Source: Pseudalgibacter ostreae (GTDB taxonomy: Bacteria > Bacteroidota > Bacteroidia > Flavobacteriales > Flavobacteriaceae). Taken from it: 64,000 nt of DNA. Under the pieces are notes generated by a model that saw nothing but the letters and a program-made list of their open reading frames with translations, did no database searches and was not told the origin of the DNA. The position numbers were made by a program, and so were the translations under genes. The stretch covers positions 1 to 64,000 of the forward strand of contig NZ_JBHMFC010000042.1 in the NCBI RefSeq assembly GCF_042427585.1, read 5' to 3'. This document shows, piece by piece, positions 35,278-43,984 of the stretch (its first letter is position 1; every line of letters starts with the position of its first letter).

Positions 35278-35670
35278 ATGGCAAAATCAAATACAAAAAG
35301 CGTCAAAAAACGTAAAGTTATTATTGACGCTGTTGGAGAGGCACATGTTACCGCTTCATTCAACAACATCATTATTTCATTAACCAACAAAAAAGGAGAC
35401 GTTATTTCTTGGTCTTCTGCTGGTAAAATGGGATTTAGAGGTTCTAAGAAAAACACACCTTATGCTGCACAATTAGCCGCAGAAGATGCTGCAGGAGTAG
35501 CCTCAGAAGCTGGATTAAAAAAAGTAAAGGTTTATGTGAAAGGACCTGGAAATGGTAGAGAGTCTGCTATCCGCTCTATACATAATGCAGGTATTGAAGT
35601 AACAGAGATTATCGATGTTACCCCATTACCACATAATGGCTGTAGACCTCCAAAAAGAAGAAGAGTTTAG
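35278..35670 (+). CDS. rpsK: 30S ribosomal protein S11
   Basis: Platform protein. The 130 residues include GEAHVTASFNNIIISLTNKKGDVISWSSAGKMGFRGSKKNTPYAAQ and end with DVTPLPHNGCRPPKRRRV, the strongly conserved tail. A long terminator-like hairpin follows. Confidence 0.99.
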   Translation: MAKSNTKSVKKRKVIIDAVGEAHVTASFNNIIISLTNKKGDVISWSSAGKMGFRGSKKNTPYAAQLAAEDAAGVASEAGLKKVKVYVKGPGNGRESAIRSIHNAGIEVTEIIDVTPLPHNGCRPPKRRRV

Positions 35671-35685
35671 TAACATATATGTATT

Positions 35686-35727
35686 AAAAATTAATATCAA
35701 CTGTTTTTACAGTTGATATTAATTTTT
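35686..35727. terminator. Long AT-rich terminator hairpin between rpsK and rpsD
   Basis: Perfect 18-base arms (35686-35703 and 35710-35727; core ATATCAACTG/CAGTTGATAT) with a 6-base loop. The A-run and T-run form the stem ends, so it could act in both directions. It interrupts the alpha cluster. Confidence 0.75.
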
Positions 35728-35740
35728 ATGCGTAAATTTG
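35713..35740 (+). promoter_or_regulatory. Candidate promoter of rpsD-rpoA-rplQ
   Basis: TAAATTTG (35733-35740) lies just after the terminator. A TTG at 35713-35715 is 17 bases upstream, a little closer than the usual 19-21, and falls inside the hairpin's right arm. The leader to rpsD would be about 95 bases, long enough for an S4-binding autogenous site (inference). Confidence 0.55.
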
Positions 35741-35842
35741 CAAACTGAAAAAATAATTAACAAGTATCACAAAGAGAACAACGAGCATCGAAGGATAAGA
35801 TTAAGACCTTAATTCATGATCACTCTTAAAAACAACAATTAA

Positions 35843-36448
35843 ATGGCAAGATATACTGGTCCTAAAACTAAAATAGCCCGAAAATTCGGTGAAGCTATTT
35901 TTGGAGAAGATAAATCTTTTGAAAAAAGAAACTATCCTCCAGGTCAACACGGAGCGAACAAGCGTCGTGGAAAAAAATCTGAATATGCTATCCAATTAAT
36001 GGAAAAGCAAAAAGCGAAATATACCTATGGTATCTTAGAGCGTCAATTCAGAACAATGTTTAAACGTGCAAGAACGGCTCCAGGTATTACTGGTGAAGTT
36101 TTATTACAACTTTGTGAGTCTAGACTAGACAACGTTGTATACCGTATGGGGATTTCACCATCTCGTAGCGGTGCAAGACAATTAGTATCGCACAGACACA
36201 TTACCGTAAATGGCGAGTTGGTTAACATACCTTCTTACCAATTGCAAGCAGGTGATGTAGTAGCAGTAAGAGAAAAGTCAAAATCACTTGAGGCTATCAA
36301 CAACTCTTTGTCAAACTCAAGTAAAGTGTATGAGTGGATCACTTGGAATGATGGAAGTAAGCAAGGAACTTTCGTTTCTGTTCCTGCAAGAATTCAAATT
36401 CCAGAAAACATAAACGAGCAATTCATCGTTGAATTATATTCTAAATAA
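35843..36448 (+). CDS. rpsD: 30S ribosomal protein S4
   Basis: Primary 16S-binding protein and, in many bacteria, translational repressor of the alpha operon. The 201 residues show ARYTGPKTKIARKFGE, RKKSEYAIQLMEKQKAKYTYGILERQF, the S4 RNA-binding domain (about 90-155, with SRLDNVVYRMG and RQLVSHRHITVNGELVNIPSY) and the EQFIVELYSK end. It is 21 bases before rpoA. Confidence 0.99.
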   Translation: MARYTGPKTKIARKFGEAIFGEDKSFEKRNYPPGQHGANKRRGKKSEYAIQLMEKQKAKYTYGILERQFRTMFKRARTAPGITGEVLLQLCESRLDNVVYRMGISPSRSGARQLVSHRHITVNGELVNIPSYQLQAGDVVAVREKSKSLEAINNSLSNSSKVYEWITWNDGSKQGTFVSVPARIQIPENINEQFIVELYSK

Positions 36449-36469
36449 TAACTGATACAAATCACAAAT

Positions 36470-37462
36470 ATGGCAGTATTTAATTTTCAAAAGCCCGACA
36501 AGGTAATCATGATTGATTCTACCGATTTTGAAGGGAAATTCGAATTTAGACCTTTAGAACCAGGTTATGGTTTAACAGTAGGAAATGCTTTAAGAAGAGT
36601 TTTATTGTCTTCTTTGGAAGGATTCGCCATTACGTCAGTTAGAATTGAAGGTGTAGACCATGAGTTTTCTGCTATTGCAGGCGTCGTAGAAGATGTCACA
36701 GAAATTATCCTTAACTTAAAACAAGTTCGTTTTAAAAGACAAATTGAAGATATTGATAATGAATCTATTTCTATTTCAATATCTGGACAGGAAACGATTA
36801 CTGCTGGCGATTTCCAAAAATTTATTTCAGGTTTCCAAGTGTTGAATACAGAAATGATTATCTGTAACTTAGACCCTAAAGTGAGTTTTAATATGGAAAT
36901 TACCATTGAAAAAGGTAGAGGCTATGTTCCTGCAGAGGAAAATAAAAAAGCAGCTGCACCAATTGGTACTATTTTTACAGACTCTATTTATACGCCTATA
37001 AAAAACGTTAAATATAGTGTTGAGAATTATCGTGTTGAACAAAAAACAGATTATGAAAAACTGGTTTTTGAAATAATTACAGACGGTTCTATTACACCAC
37101 AAGACGCTTTAACAGAAGCTGCTAAAACCTTAATTCACCACTTCATGCTATTCTCCGACGAGCGTATCACTTTAGAAGCTGATGAAATTGCACAAACTGA
37201 AACGTATGATGAGGAATCTCTACATATGCGCCAGTTGCTTAAAACAAAGCTCATCGATATGGATTTATCTGTTCGTGCGCTTAACTGTTTAAAAGCTGCA
37301 GAGGTAGATACATTAGGAGATTTAGTGTCTTTTAATAAAAATGATTTGATGAAATTTAGAAACTTCGGAAAAAAATCCCTTACAGAGCTAGAAGAGCTTG
37401 TACAGGTTAAAGGTTTAAATTTCGGAATGGATCTAAGCAAATACAAATTAGATAAAGACTAA
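36470..37462 (+). CDS. rpoA: DNA-directed RNA polymerase subunit alpha
   Basis: Assembly platform and promoter-contact subunit of RNA polymerase. The 330 residues have the N-terminal dimerisation domain (FRPLEPGYGLTVGNALRRVLLSSLEG) and the C-terminal helix-hairpin-helix domain (about 250-325: DLSVRALNCLKAAEVDTLGDLVSFNKNDLMKFRNFGKKSL). It is followed after 110 bases by rplQ. Confidence 0.99.
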   Translation: MAVFNFQKPDKVIMIDSTDFEGKFEFRPLEPGYGLTVGNALRRVLLSSLEGFAITSVRIEGVDHEFSAIAGVVEDVTEIILNLKQVRFKRQIEDIDNESISISISGQETITAGDFQKFISGFQVLNTEMIICNLDPKVSFNMEITIEKGRGYVPAEENKKAAAPIGTIFTDSIYTPIKNVKYSVENYRVEQKTDYEKLVFEIITDGSITPQDALTEAAKTLIHHFMLFSDERITLEADEIAQTETYDEESLHMRQLLKTKLIDMDLSVRALNCLKAAEVDTLGDLVSFNKNDLMKFRNFGKKSLTELEELVQVKGLNFGMDLSKYKLDKD

Positions 37463-37572
37463 GCTATTTAAACTTAAATAGAATAGGCTTATCAAAACAA
37501 ATAAATATTAACGACTCATATTTTGCTCTCCGAATGGATCTGGTAGCAAGATGATGTCAAATTTAAAATGTC

Positions 37573-38049
37573 ATGAGACACGGAAAAAAAGTAAACCATT
37601 TAGGTAGGCAAACTGCTCACAGAAAAGCAATGTTGGCAAATATGGCATGTTCATTAATTGAGCATAAACGTATAAACACTACTGTTGCAAAAGCAAAAGC
37701 TTTAAAACAATTTGTAGAGCCTATGATCACAAAGTCTAAAGTAGATACAACACATAGCAGAAGAATTGTGATGTCTCGTCTTAGACAAAAGGATGCCGTA
37801 ATTGAATTGTTTAGAGATGTAGCACCAAAGGTTGGAGATCGACCAGGCGGTTACACTAGAATCATTAAACTTGGAAATCGTCTTGGTGATAATGCTGATA
37901 TGGCTATGATAGAGCTTGTAGATTATAACGAAATCTATAATGCTAACAAACCAGAGAAGAAAACAACTAGAAGAAGTAGAAGAGCTGGTGCAAAACCAGC
38001 TGCTGCTCCAGTTGTAGATTCTAAAGAAGCAAAAGACGAAGAAGAATAA
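37573..38049 (+). CDS. rplQ: 50S ribosomal protein L17 with C-terminal extension
   Basis: The conserved part covers residues 1-120 (MRHGKKVNHLGRQTAHRKAML, EPMITKSKVD, GYTRIIKLGNRLGDNADMAMIELV). A tail of about 35 residues rich in Lys, Ala and Glu makes it 158 residues long against about 127 in E. coli, as is common in Bacteroidota. Last gene of the alpha cluster, with a terminator directly after it. Confidence 0.98.
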   Translation: MRHGKKVNHLGRQTAHRKAMLANMACSLIEHKRINTTVAKAKALKQFVEPMITKSKVDTTHSRRIVMSRLRQKDAVIELFRDVAPKVGDRPGGYTRIIKLGNRLGDNADMAMIELVDYNEIYNANKPEKKTTRRSRRAGAKPAAAPVVDSKEAKDEEE

Positions 38050-38075
38050 ATGTTAATAAGCATTTAAAATATAAG

Positions 38076-38106
38076 GGATAAACTATTTTAGTTTATCCTT
38101 TTTTTT
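38076..38106 (+). terminator. Intrinsic terminator after rplQ
   Basis: GGATAAAC (38076-38083) pairs with GTTTATCC (38091-38098) around 7 bases; eight T follow. It ends the ribosomal cluster. Confidence 0.9.
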
Positions 38107-38178
38107 ATGCAATTTTGTAAAACTTTATTTCTGTAACCCCTTAGCAAAGGTCTATACAGAAATCTCTTAAACTTATAC

Positions 38179-39285
38179 ATGAAATATCAAAAAAGACAAA
38201 AGGCCATTATTCTTTTAGCAGATGGCACTATTTTTCACGGTAAAGCTGTAGGCAATAAACAAGGGACAGCATTTGGCGAAGTATGTTTTAATACGGGCAT
38301 GACGGGTTATCAGGAAATCCTTACAGATCCTTCGTATTATGGACAGTTAATGGTGGCTACCAATGCACATATAGGAAACTACGGAGTTAATCCAGATGAA
38401 ATGGAATCGGATTCTATTAAGATTGCTGGACTTATTGTAAAAAACTTTAGTTACGAGTATTCTAGAGACGATTCAGATGGTTCTTTACAAGAATTTTTGG
38501 ATAAATATAATATATTGGCCATTTCCGATGTAGATACGAGAGCTTTGGTAACCTATATTAGAGATCATGGAGCCATGAATGCTGTTATCTCAACCGATGT
38601 TGATCAGGTTGAGGAATTAAAAAAGCAGCTTGCACAAGTTCCTAAAATGGAAGGTTTAGAGTTGGCCTCTCAAGTGTCGACTAAAGAACCTTATTATTTC
38701 GGTAATGAAAACGCAACGTATAAAGTAGCTGCTTTAGACCTTGGAATAAAGAGAAATATTCTTAGAAATATCGCTAGTCGGGATGTGTATGTAAAAGTAT
38801 TTCCATATAATGCTACATTTGAAGAATTGGAAGCGTTTAAACCAGATGGCTATTTTCTATCGAATGGTCCTGGAGATCCAGAGCCTCTAATGGATGCACA
38901 AGCTGTCGCTAAAGCGATATTAAAAAGAAACTTACCTTTGTTTGGTATTTGTTTAGGACACCAAATCATAGCTCTTGCGCATGGTGTATCAACTTATAAG
39001 ATGCACAATGGACATAGAGGGATTAACCACCCTGTAAAAAACCTGATTACAGGAAAAGGAGAAATTACGTCTCAAAACCACGGGTTTGCTATTAATCGTG
39101 AAGAAACGGAAGCGCATCCAGATTTAGAAATCTCGCACGTGCATTTAAACGATAATACTGTTGCTGGATTAGTGGTTAAAGATAAAAATTGTTTTTCTGT
39201 ACAATACCACCCAGAAGCCAGTCCTGGACCACACGATGCATCCTATCTTTTTGATCAATTTATTGAAAACTTAAAGAAAAGCTAA
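38179..39285 (+). CDS. carA: Carbamoyl-phosphate synthase small subunit
   Basis: Glutaminase subunit that supplies ammonia to CarB for carbamoyl phosphate (arginine and pyrimidine synthesis). The 368 residues have the N-terminal CPSase domain (FGEVCFNTGMTGYQEILTDPSY) and a class I amidotransferase domain. The nucleophile Cys is in FGICLGHQIIALAHG and the catalytic His/Glu in VQYHPEASPGPHD. carB is not in the window. Location after rplQ is conserved in Flavobacteriaceae; a terminator upstream implies its own promoter, but none is clear. Confidence 0.98.
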   Translation: MKYQKRQKAIILLADGTIFHGKAVGNKQGTAFGEVCFNTGMTGYQEILTDPSYYGQLMVATNAHIGNYGVNPDEMESDSIKIAGLIVKNFSYEYSRDDSDGSLQEFLDKYNILAISDVDTRALVTYIRDHGAMNAVISTDVDQVEELKKQLAQVPKMEGLELASQVSTKEPYYFGNENATYKVAALDLGIKRNILRNIASRDVYVKVFPYNATFEELEAFKPDGYFLSNGPGDPEPLMDAQAVAKAILKRNLPLFGICLGHQIIALAHGVSTYKMHNGHRGINHPVKNLITGKGEITSQNHGFAINREETEAHPDLEISHVHLNDNTVAGLVVKDKNCFSVQYHPEASPGPHDASYLFDQFIENLKKS

Positions 39286-39401
39286 TACGAGTATATCTAG
39301 TGCAATTCTTAGTGTTTTAAAGAAAAATGCTCACTAAAACGATGTAGGTAATATTTTGCTACTTTCTTCAAAAAAAGAGAGGAAAATAGGGGATTAAACC
39401 G

Positions 39402-39409
39402 TAAATTTG
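39402..39409 (+). promoter_or_regulatory. -7 element upstream of eno
   Basis: TAAATTTG matches TAnnTTTG and lies 31 bases before the ATG at 39440. No TTG is found at the expected -33 position. Confidence 0.5.
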
Positions 39410-39439
39410 AAATAATAAAAGTTTAAAAATAAAGCCATT

Positions 39440-40732
39440 ATGAGTATAATAATTAATGTCCATGCCAGACAAATTTTGGATTCAAGAGGAAATCCAACAG
39501 TAGAAGTAGATGTTATTACAGAAAACAACGTTTTAGGAAGAGCAGCAGTGCCTTCTGGAGCTTCTACAGGGGAACACGAAGCCGTTGAGTTACGAGATGG
39601 TGGAAAAGCATATATGGGCAAAGGCGTTTTAAAAGCCGTTGAAAATGTAAACAACATTATTGCAGAAGAATTATTAGGTGTTTCAATTTTCGAGCAAGGC
39701 TTGATTGATAAAATCATGATTGATTTAGATGGAACTCCAAATAAATCAAAATTGGGTGCTAACGCCATTTTAGGTGTGTCTTTAGCAGTGGCTAAAGCAG
39801 CAGCAAATGAATTGGGCTTGCCCTTGTACCGATATGTTGGTGGAGTATCTGCAAACACATTGCCTGTACCTATGATGAATATCATCAATGGTGGGTCGCA
39901 TAGTGATGCACCTATTGCATTCCAAGAGTTCATGATTATGCCAGTAAAGGCTAAAAACTTTTCACATGCTATGCAAATGGGAACAGAGATTTTCCATAAT
40001 CTTAAAAAAGTATTACATGATAGAGGTTTAAGCACAGCTGTAGGTGATGAAGGTGGTTTTGCACCAAATCTAGCAGGAGGAACAGAAGATGCTTTAGATT
40101 CTATTAAAGTAGCTGTTGAAAATGCAGGATATACGTTTGGAGATGAAATTATGGTGGCCTTGGATTGTGCTGCGGCAGAATTTTATGTCGATGGCAAATA
40201 TGATTATAAAAAGTTTGAAGGCGATTCTGGTGTTATCAGAACAAGTGAAGAGCAAGCAGAATATTTAGCAGAATTAGCAGCCAAATACCCAATCATTTCT
40301 ATTGAAGATGGTATGGATGAAAACGACTGGGATGGCTGGAAAGTATTAACCGAAAAAATTGGTGATAAAGTGCAATTAGTTGGAGATGACTTATTTGTTA
40401 CTAATGTAGAGCGTTTATCACGTGGTATAGACACTAATATAGCAAACTCTATTCTTATTAAAGTTAATCAAATAGGAACTTTAACAGAAACGATTGCTGC
40501 TGTAAATATGGCGAAAAATGCTGGTTATACTTCGGTTATGTCACACCGCTCTGGTGAAACAGAAGATAATACCATTGCAGATTTAGCTGTTGCATTAAAC
40601 TGTGGACAGATTAAAACGGGTTCTGCTTCACGTAGTGATCGTATGGCTAAATACAATCAATTGCTTCGTATAGAAGAAGAGTTAGGGGACACAGCTTACT
40701 ACCCACAAGAAAAAGCATTCAAAATAAAATAG
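39440..40732 (+). CDS. eno: Enolase
   Basis: Converts 2-phosphoglycerate to phosphoenolpyruvate in glycolysis. The 430 residues include ARQILDSRGNPTVEVDV, SGASTGEHEAVELRDG, the catalytic GDEGGFAPNL, the metal ligands in VALDCAAAEF, SIEDGMDENDWDGW and LVGDDLFVTN, and the signature ILIKVNQIGTLTETI, then SHRSGETED. Own terminator downstream. Confidence 0.99.
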   Translation: MSIIINVHARQILDSRGNPTVEVDVITENNVLGRAAVPSGASTGEHEAVELRDGGKAYMGKGVLKAVENVNNIIAEELLGVSIFEQGLIDKIMIDLDGTPNKSKLGANAILGVSLAVAKAAANELGLPLYRYVGGVSANTLPVPMMNIINGGSHSDAPIAFQEFMIMPVKAKNFSHAMQMGTEIFHNLKKVLHDRGLSTAVGDEGGFAPNLAGGTEDALDSIKVAVENAGYTFGDEIMVALDCAAAEFYVDGKYDYKKFEGDSGVIRTSEEQAEYLAELAAKYPIISIEDGMDENDWDGWKVLTEKIGDKVQLVGDDLFVTNVERLSRGIDTNIANSILIKVNQIGTLTETIAAVNMAKNAGYTSVMSHRSGETEDNTIADLAVALNCGQIKTGSASRSDRMAKYNQLLRIEEELGDTAYYPQEKAFKIK

Positions 40733-40757
40733 AAATTTCTGTTTTATTTTGAAAAAG

Positions 40758-40789
40758 GGACAATTAAATTTTTAATTGTCCTTTTTTTT
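40758..40789 (+). terminator. Intrinsic terminator after eno
   Basis: GGACAATTAA (40758-40767) pairs with TTAATTGTCC (40772-40781) around a 4-base loop; eight T follow. Confidence 0.92.
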
Positions 40790-40904
40790 ATACCTTATTT
40801 TGTCAATACTTCAATTGTAGAATCCTTTTGATAGAATTATGTAAAAAATAAAGGTATATTTCGTAATTTAGCGTTCCGCATAATTTAAATAAAATTCAAC
40901 ACCT

Positions 40905-42197
40905 ATGTCAAAAACAGCCACATTAGAAATTAATGGTCAAAAATATGAGTTTCCTTTAGTTAAAGGAACCGAAAATGAAGTAGCAATAGATATTTCTAAC
41001 TTAAGAACTGTCACAGATGGAGTGATTACAATCGATCCTGGTTATAAAAATACGGGATCTTGTGAAAGTGCTATAACTTTTCTGGAAGGAGACAAAGGTA
41101 TTTTAAGATACAGAGGGTATTCTATTGAAGAACTGGCGGAAAAAGCAGACTTTTTAGAAGTTGCTTATCTTTTAATATTTGGAGAACTTCCTACGAAAGT
41201 GCAGAATGATAAATTTCATGACGATATTAAAGCACAGTCTGTTGTAGATGAGGATATTAAAAAAATATTAGACGCCTTTCCAAGATCAGCTCATCCTATG
41301 GGCGTTATCGCATCTTTAACAAGTGCCTTAACAGCTTTTAATCCTTCCAGCGTTAATGTTAATTCGGAAGAAGAGATGTATAAGTCTGTGGTTAAAATTT
41401 TAGGGAAATTCCCTGTTTTAGTTGCTTGGACACTTCGTAAAAAACAAGGGTTACCATTGGATTATGGAGATGATTCTTTGGGATATGTGGAAAACATATT
41501 AAAAATGATGTTTAGACAGCCCAATTCATGCTATATTCAAAGTAAGATATTAGTTAATGCATTAGACAAGTTACTGATTTTACATGCCGATCATGAGCAA
41601 AATTGTTCAACTTCTACGGTTAGAATTGTAGGGTCATCACACGCTGGTTTATTTGCTTCTATCTCTTCCGGAATTTCTGCTTTATGGGGGCCACTTCATG
41701 GAGGTGCTAATCAAGCCGTTCTAGAAATGCTTGAAGCAATAAAAGAAGATGGTGGTGATACTAAAAAATATATGGAAAAAGCTAAGGACAAAGAAGATCC
41801 TTTCCGCTTAATGGGCTTTGGGCATCGTGTGTACAAGAACTTTGATCCACGTGCTAAAATTATTAAAAAGGCGGCCGATGAAGTTCTAGAAAGTTTGGGT
41901 ATCAAGGACCCGGTTTTGGATATCGCAAAAGGGCTTGAAAAAGAAGCTTTGGAGGATCCGTACTTTGTAGATAGAAAATTATATCCAAATGTCGATTTTT
42001 ATTCCGGAATTATTTATAGAGGCATGGGGATTCCAACAGATATGTTTACCGTAATGTTTGCTTTAGGGCGCTTACCAGGTTGGATAGCACAATGGAGAGA
42101 AATGCGCTTAAGAAAGGAGCCTATTGGAAGGCCAAGACAAATTTATATCGGTGCAACAGAAAGAAAGTTTGTAGATATTGAAGACAGAAAAGCTTAA
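40905..42197 (+). CDS. gltA: Citrate synthase (type II)
   Basis: Condenses oxaloacetate and acetyl-CoA in the TCA cycle. The 430-residue length and the N-terminal beta-rich extension (about 1-60) are those of the hexameric type II enzyme. Catalytic regions are ILHADHEQNCSTSTVRIVGSS (His), PLHGGANQAVLEML (His) and FRLMGFGHRVYKNFDPRAK, with the catalytic Asp later in YPNVDFYSGI. Monocistronic; a terminator follows. Confidence 0.99.
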   Translation: MSKTATLEINGQKYEFPLVKGTENEVAIDISNLRTVTDGVITIDPGYKNTGSCESAITFLEGDKGILRYRGYSIEELAEKADFLEVAYLLIFGELPTKVQNDKFHDDIKAQSVVDEDIKKILDAFPRSAHPMGVIASLTSALTAFNPSSVNVNSEEEMYKSVVKILGKFPVLVAWTLRKKQGLPLDYGDDSLGYVENILKMMFRQPNSCYIQSKILVNALDKLLILHADHEQNCSTSTVRIVGSSHAGLFASISSGISALWGPLHGGANQAVLEMLEAIKEDGGDTKKYMEKAKDKEDPFRLMGFGHRVYKNFDPRAKIIKKAADEVLESLGIKDPVLDIAKGLEKEALEDPYFVDRKLYPNVDFYSGIIYRGMGIPTDMFTVMFALGRLPGWIAQWREMRLRKEPIGRPRQIYIGATERKFVDIEDRKA

Positions 42198-42212
42198 CAT
42201 TTAATAAGAATA

Positions 42213-42251
42213 AAAAAAAGGCTTCATAATTAAAATTATGAAGCCTTTTTT
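42213..42251 (+). terminator. Intrinsic terminator after gltA
   Basis: GGCTTCATAAT (42220-42230) pairs with ATTATGAAGCC (42235-42245) around TAAA. An A-run precedes and a T-run follows, so it may work in both directions. It lies just 12 bases before the next start codon. Confidence 0.9.
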
Positions 42252-42262
42252 ACATTTAAACC

Positions 42263-43180
42263 ATGACACTTCAACTTCATATTACCAGTGAAACAGCGCA
42301 ATTAAAAGCTGTTGTTTTAGGAACAGCAGAAAGCAATGTTCCGATTCCTGAAATAAAGGACTGTTACGATCCCAAAAGTATAGAGCATCTTATTGCTGGT
42401 ACTTACCCAAAAGAATCGGATATGGTTAAAGAGTTGGATGCTTTTGCTTCTGTACTAGAAAAATATGCTGTGGTGGTTTATAGACCAAAGGTGATAGAAG
42501 GCTGTAATCAGATTTTTTCTCGTGATATGGCTTTTGTGATTGAAGACAAGATAATTAGAGCTAATATTTTGCCCAATCGTATTAAAGAGGTTAAGGCCAT
42601 CGATTATGTATGGAACCAGATAGATAAAGAAAACACGATTATTTTACCTGAAGCATGCCATGTTGAAGGAGGAGACGTGATAATATGGCATGATTATATT
42701 TTTGTTGGAACTTATTCGGGAGAAGATTACTCGCAATATATTACTGCTAGAACTAATATGGATGCGGTTATCGCATTACAAGAATTGTTTCCTAATAAAA
42801 CAGTAAAGGCTTTCGAGTTACGAAAATCGAATACAGATCCTAAAGAAAATGCTTTACATCTAGACTGTTGCTTTCAGCCCATTGGAACTGATAAAGCAAT
42901 TATTCATAAAGAAGGGTTTTTGATTACTCATGAATACGAATGGTTGGTCAATTTTTTTGGAAAAGACAATGTTTTTGAAATCACAAAGGAAGAAATGAGT
43001 GCAATGACTTGCAATGTATTCTCTATTTCAGAACAGGTTGTGGTATCCGAACAGCATTTTAAAAGATTAAACACATGGTTACGCAAACAAGGGTTTACCG
43101 TTGAAGAAGTGCCTTATGCAGAAATAGGAAAGCAAGGTGGTTTGTTACGCTGTACTACGATGCCCTTGGTTAGAGCGTGA
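42263..43180 (+). CDS. Guanidine-modifying enzyme (arginine deiminase/DDAH-like amidinotransferase family)
   Basis: The 305 residues show the pentein fold signatures. These are FSRDMAFVI with Asp88, EACHVEGGDVI (EGGD 135-138), HLDCCFQPIG with the catalytic-type His199, and the C-terminal GGLLRCTTMPL with nucleophile Cys297. Family members hydrolyse or transfer the amidino group of arginine, methylated arginine or related guanidines. It is closer to the stand-alone DDAH-like proteins of Bacteroidota than to ArcA; the substrate is not known. It starts 12 bases after the gltA terminator, so its promoter is unclear. Confidence 0.8.
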   Translation: MTLQLHITSETAQLKAVVLGTAESNVPIPEIKDCYDPKSIEHLIAGTYPKESDMVKELDAFASVLEKYAVVVYRPKVIEGCNQIFSRDMAFVIEDKIIRANILPNRIKEVKAIDYVWNQIDKENTIILPEACHVEGGDVIIWHDYIFVGTYSGEDYSQYITARTNMDAVIALQELFPNKTVKAFELRKSNTDPKENALHLDCCFQPIGTDKAIIHKEGFLITHEYEWLVNFFGKDNVFEITKEEMSAMTCNVFSISEQVVVSEQHFKRLNTWLRKQGFTVEEVPYAEIGKQGGLLRCTTMPLVRA

Positions 43181-43234
43181 GTTTAAATAAACTTTCACCT
43201 AAAAAAATAATGGTGGTTTGAAAAAAATAGAAAC

Positions 43235-43984
43235 ATGAAAAAAATAATTTATATCTTTTTTTTAACTTTATTATGGGGATGCGATAGTGAGCATGCTGGA
43301 GATTGTTTTCAAAAAGCGGGACATTTGGTGCAAAGCGAGGTTGATGTAGATTTTTTTGATAAAATAGTAGTTAACAGGAATGTGGAATTGGTTCTAAAGG
43401 AAGGTGCGAACCAAAAAGTAAGTATCGAAACAGGAAAAAACCTTTTTAATGATGTTGAAGTAAAGGTTGTTAATGGCGTCTTGGAACTAACGGATAATAA
43501 TACCTGTAATTATGTTCGTGATTATAGTGCCACTAAAGTATATGTAACAGCTCCAAATATTACAGAAATAAGGAGCTCTTCTCAATATGATGTGAGCTCA
43601 GACGGCGTATTAACTTACCCGAACTTAAAGATATTGTCAGAAGATTTTTTTGCTCCAGGTTTTTTTACTATCGGCGATTTTAAATTGCAAATAGATAATA
43701 CGAATTTTGATATTATATTTAACAACATCTCTGCTTGTTATGTCTCAGGCAAAACAGAGAATCTAAATATTGGTTTTTATGCGGGTACACCATCGCGTTT
43801 TGAAGGTGCAGATTTAATCGCTCAACATGTTACTATTTATACGCGAGCTTCCAATGATATTATAGTAAACCCACAATCAGAATTAAAAGGCACCATAACA
43901 GGAACTGGTGATGTGTTTTCTGTTACGATGCCTCCATTAGTAGATGTTGAAGTTCTTTATAAAGGACAATTAATTTTCAAGTAG
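43235..43984 (+). CDS. Putative lipoprotein with GIN (DUF2807) auto-transporter-like adhesin domain
   Basis: The 249-residue protein has a lipoprotein signal (MKKIIYIFFLTLLWGC, lipid-attached Cys16) followed by repetitive beta-strand sequence typical of the head-GIN/DUF2807 domain. VDVDFFDKIVVNRNVELVLKEG at about 32-53 is the usual entry motif. The function of the family is unknown; the structure is a right-handed beta-helix. Its 3' end overlaps the convergent ackA gene by 15 bases. Confidence 0.75.
   Translation: MKKIIYIFFLTLLWGCDSEHAGDCFQKAGHLVQSEVDVDFFDKIVVNRNVELVLKEGANQKVSIETGKNLFNDVEVKVVNGVLELTDNNTCNYVRDYSATKVYVTAPNITEIRSSSQYDVSSDGVLTYPNLKILSEDFFAPGFFTIGDFKLQIDNTNFDIIFNNISACYVSGKTENLNIGFYAGTPSRFEGADLIAQHVTIYTRASNDIIVNPQSELKGTITGTGDVFSVTMPPLVDVEVLYKGQLIFK

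Noticed and set aside
36565..36906. Minus-strand ORF antisense to rpoA
   Set aside because: Pure shadow of a highly conserved gene; no start context or family.
40828..40871. Promoter for gltA from TTG at 40828 and TAATTTAG at 40864
   Set aside because: The spacing of 33 bases is far from the 19-21 of the consensus and the -7 box has a mismatch.
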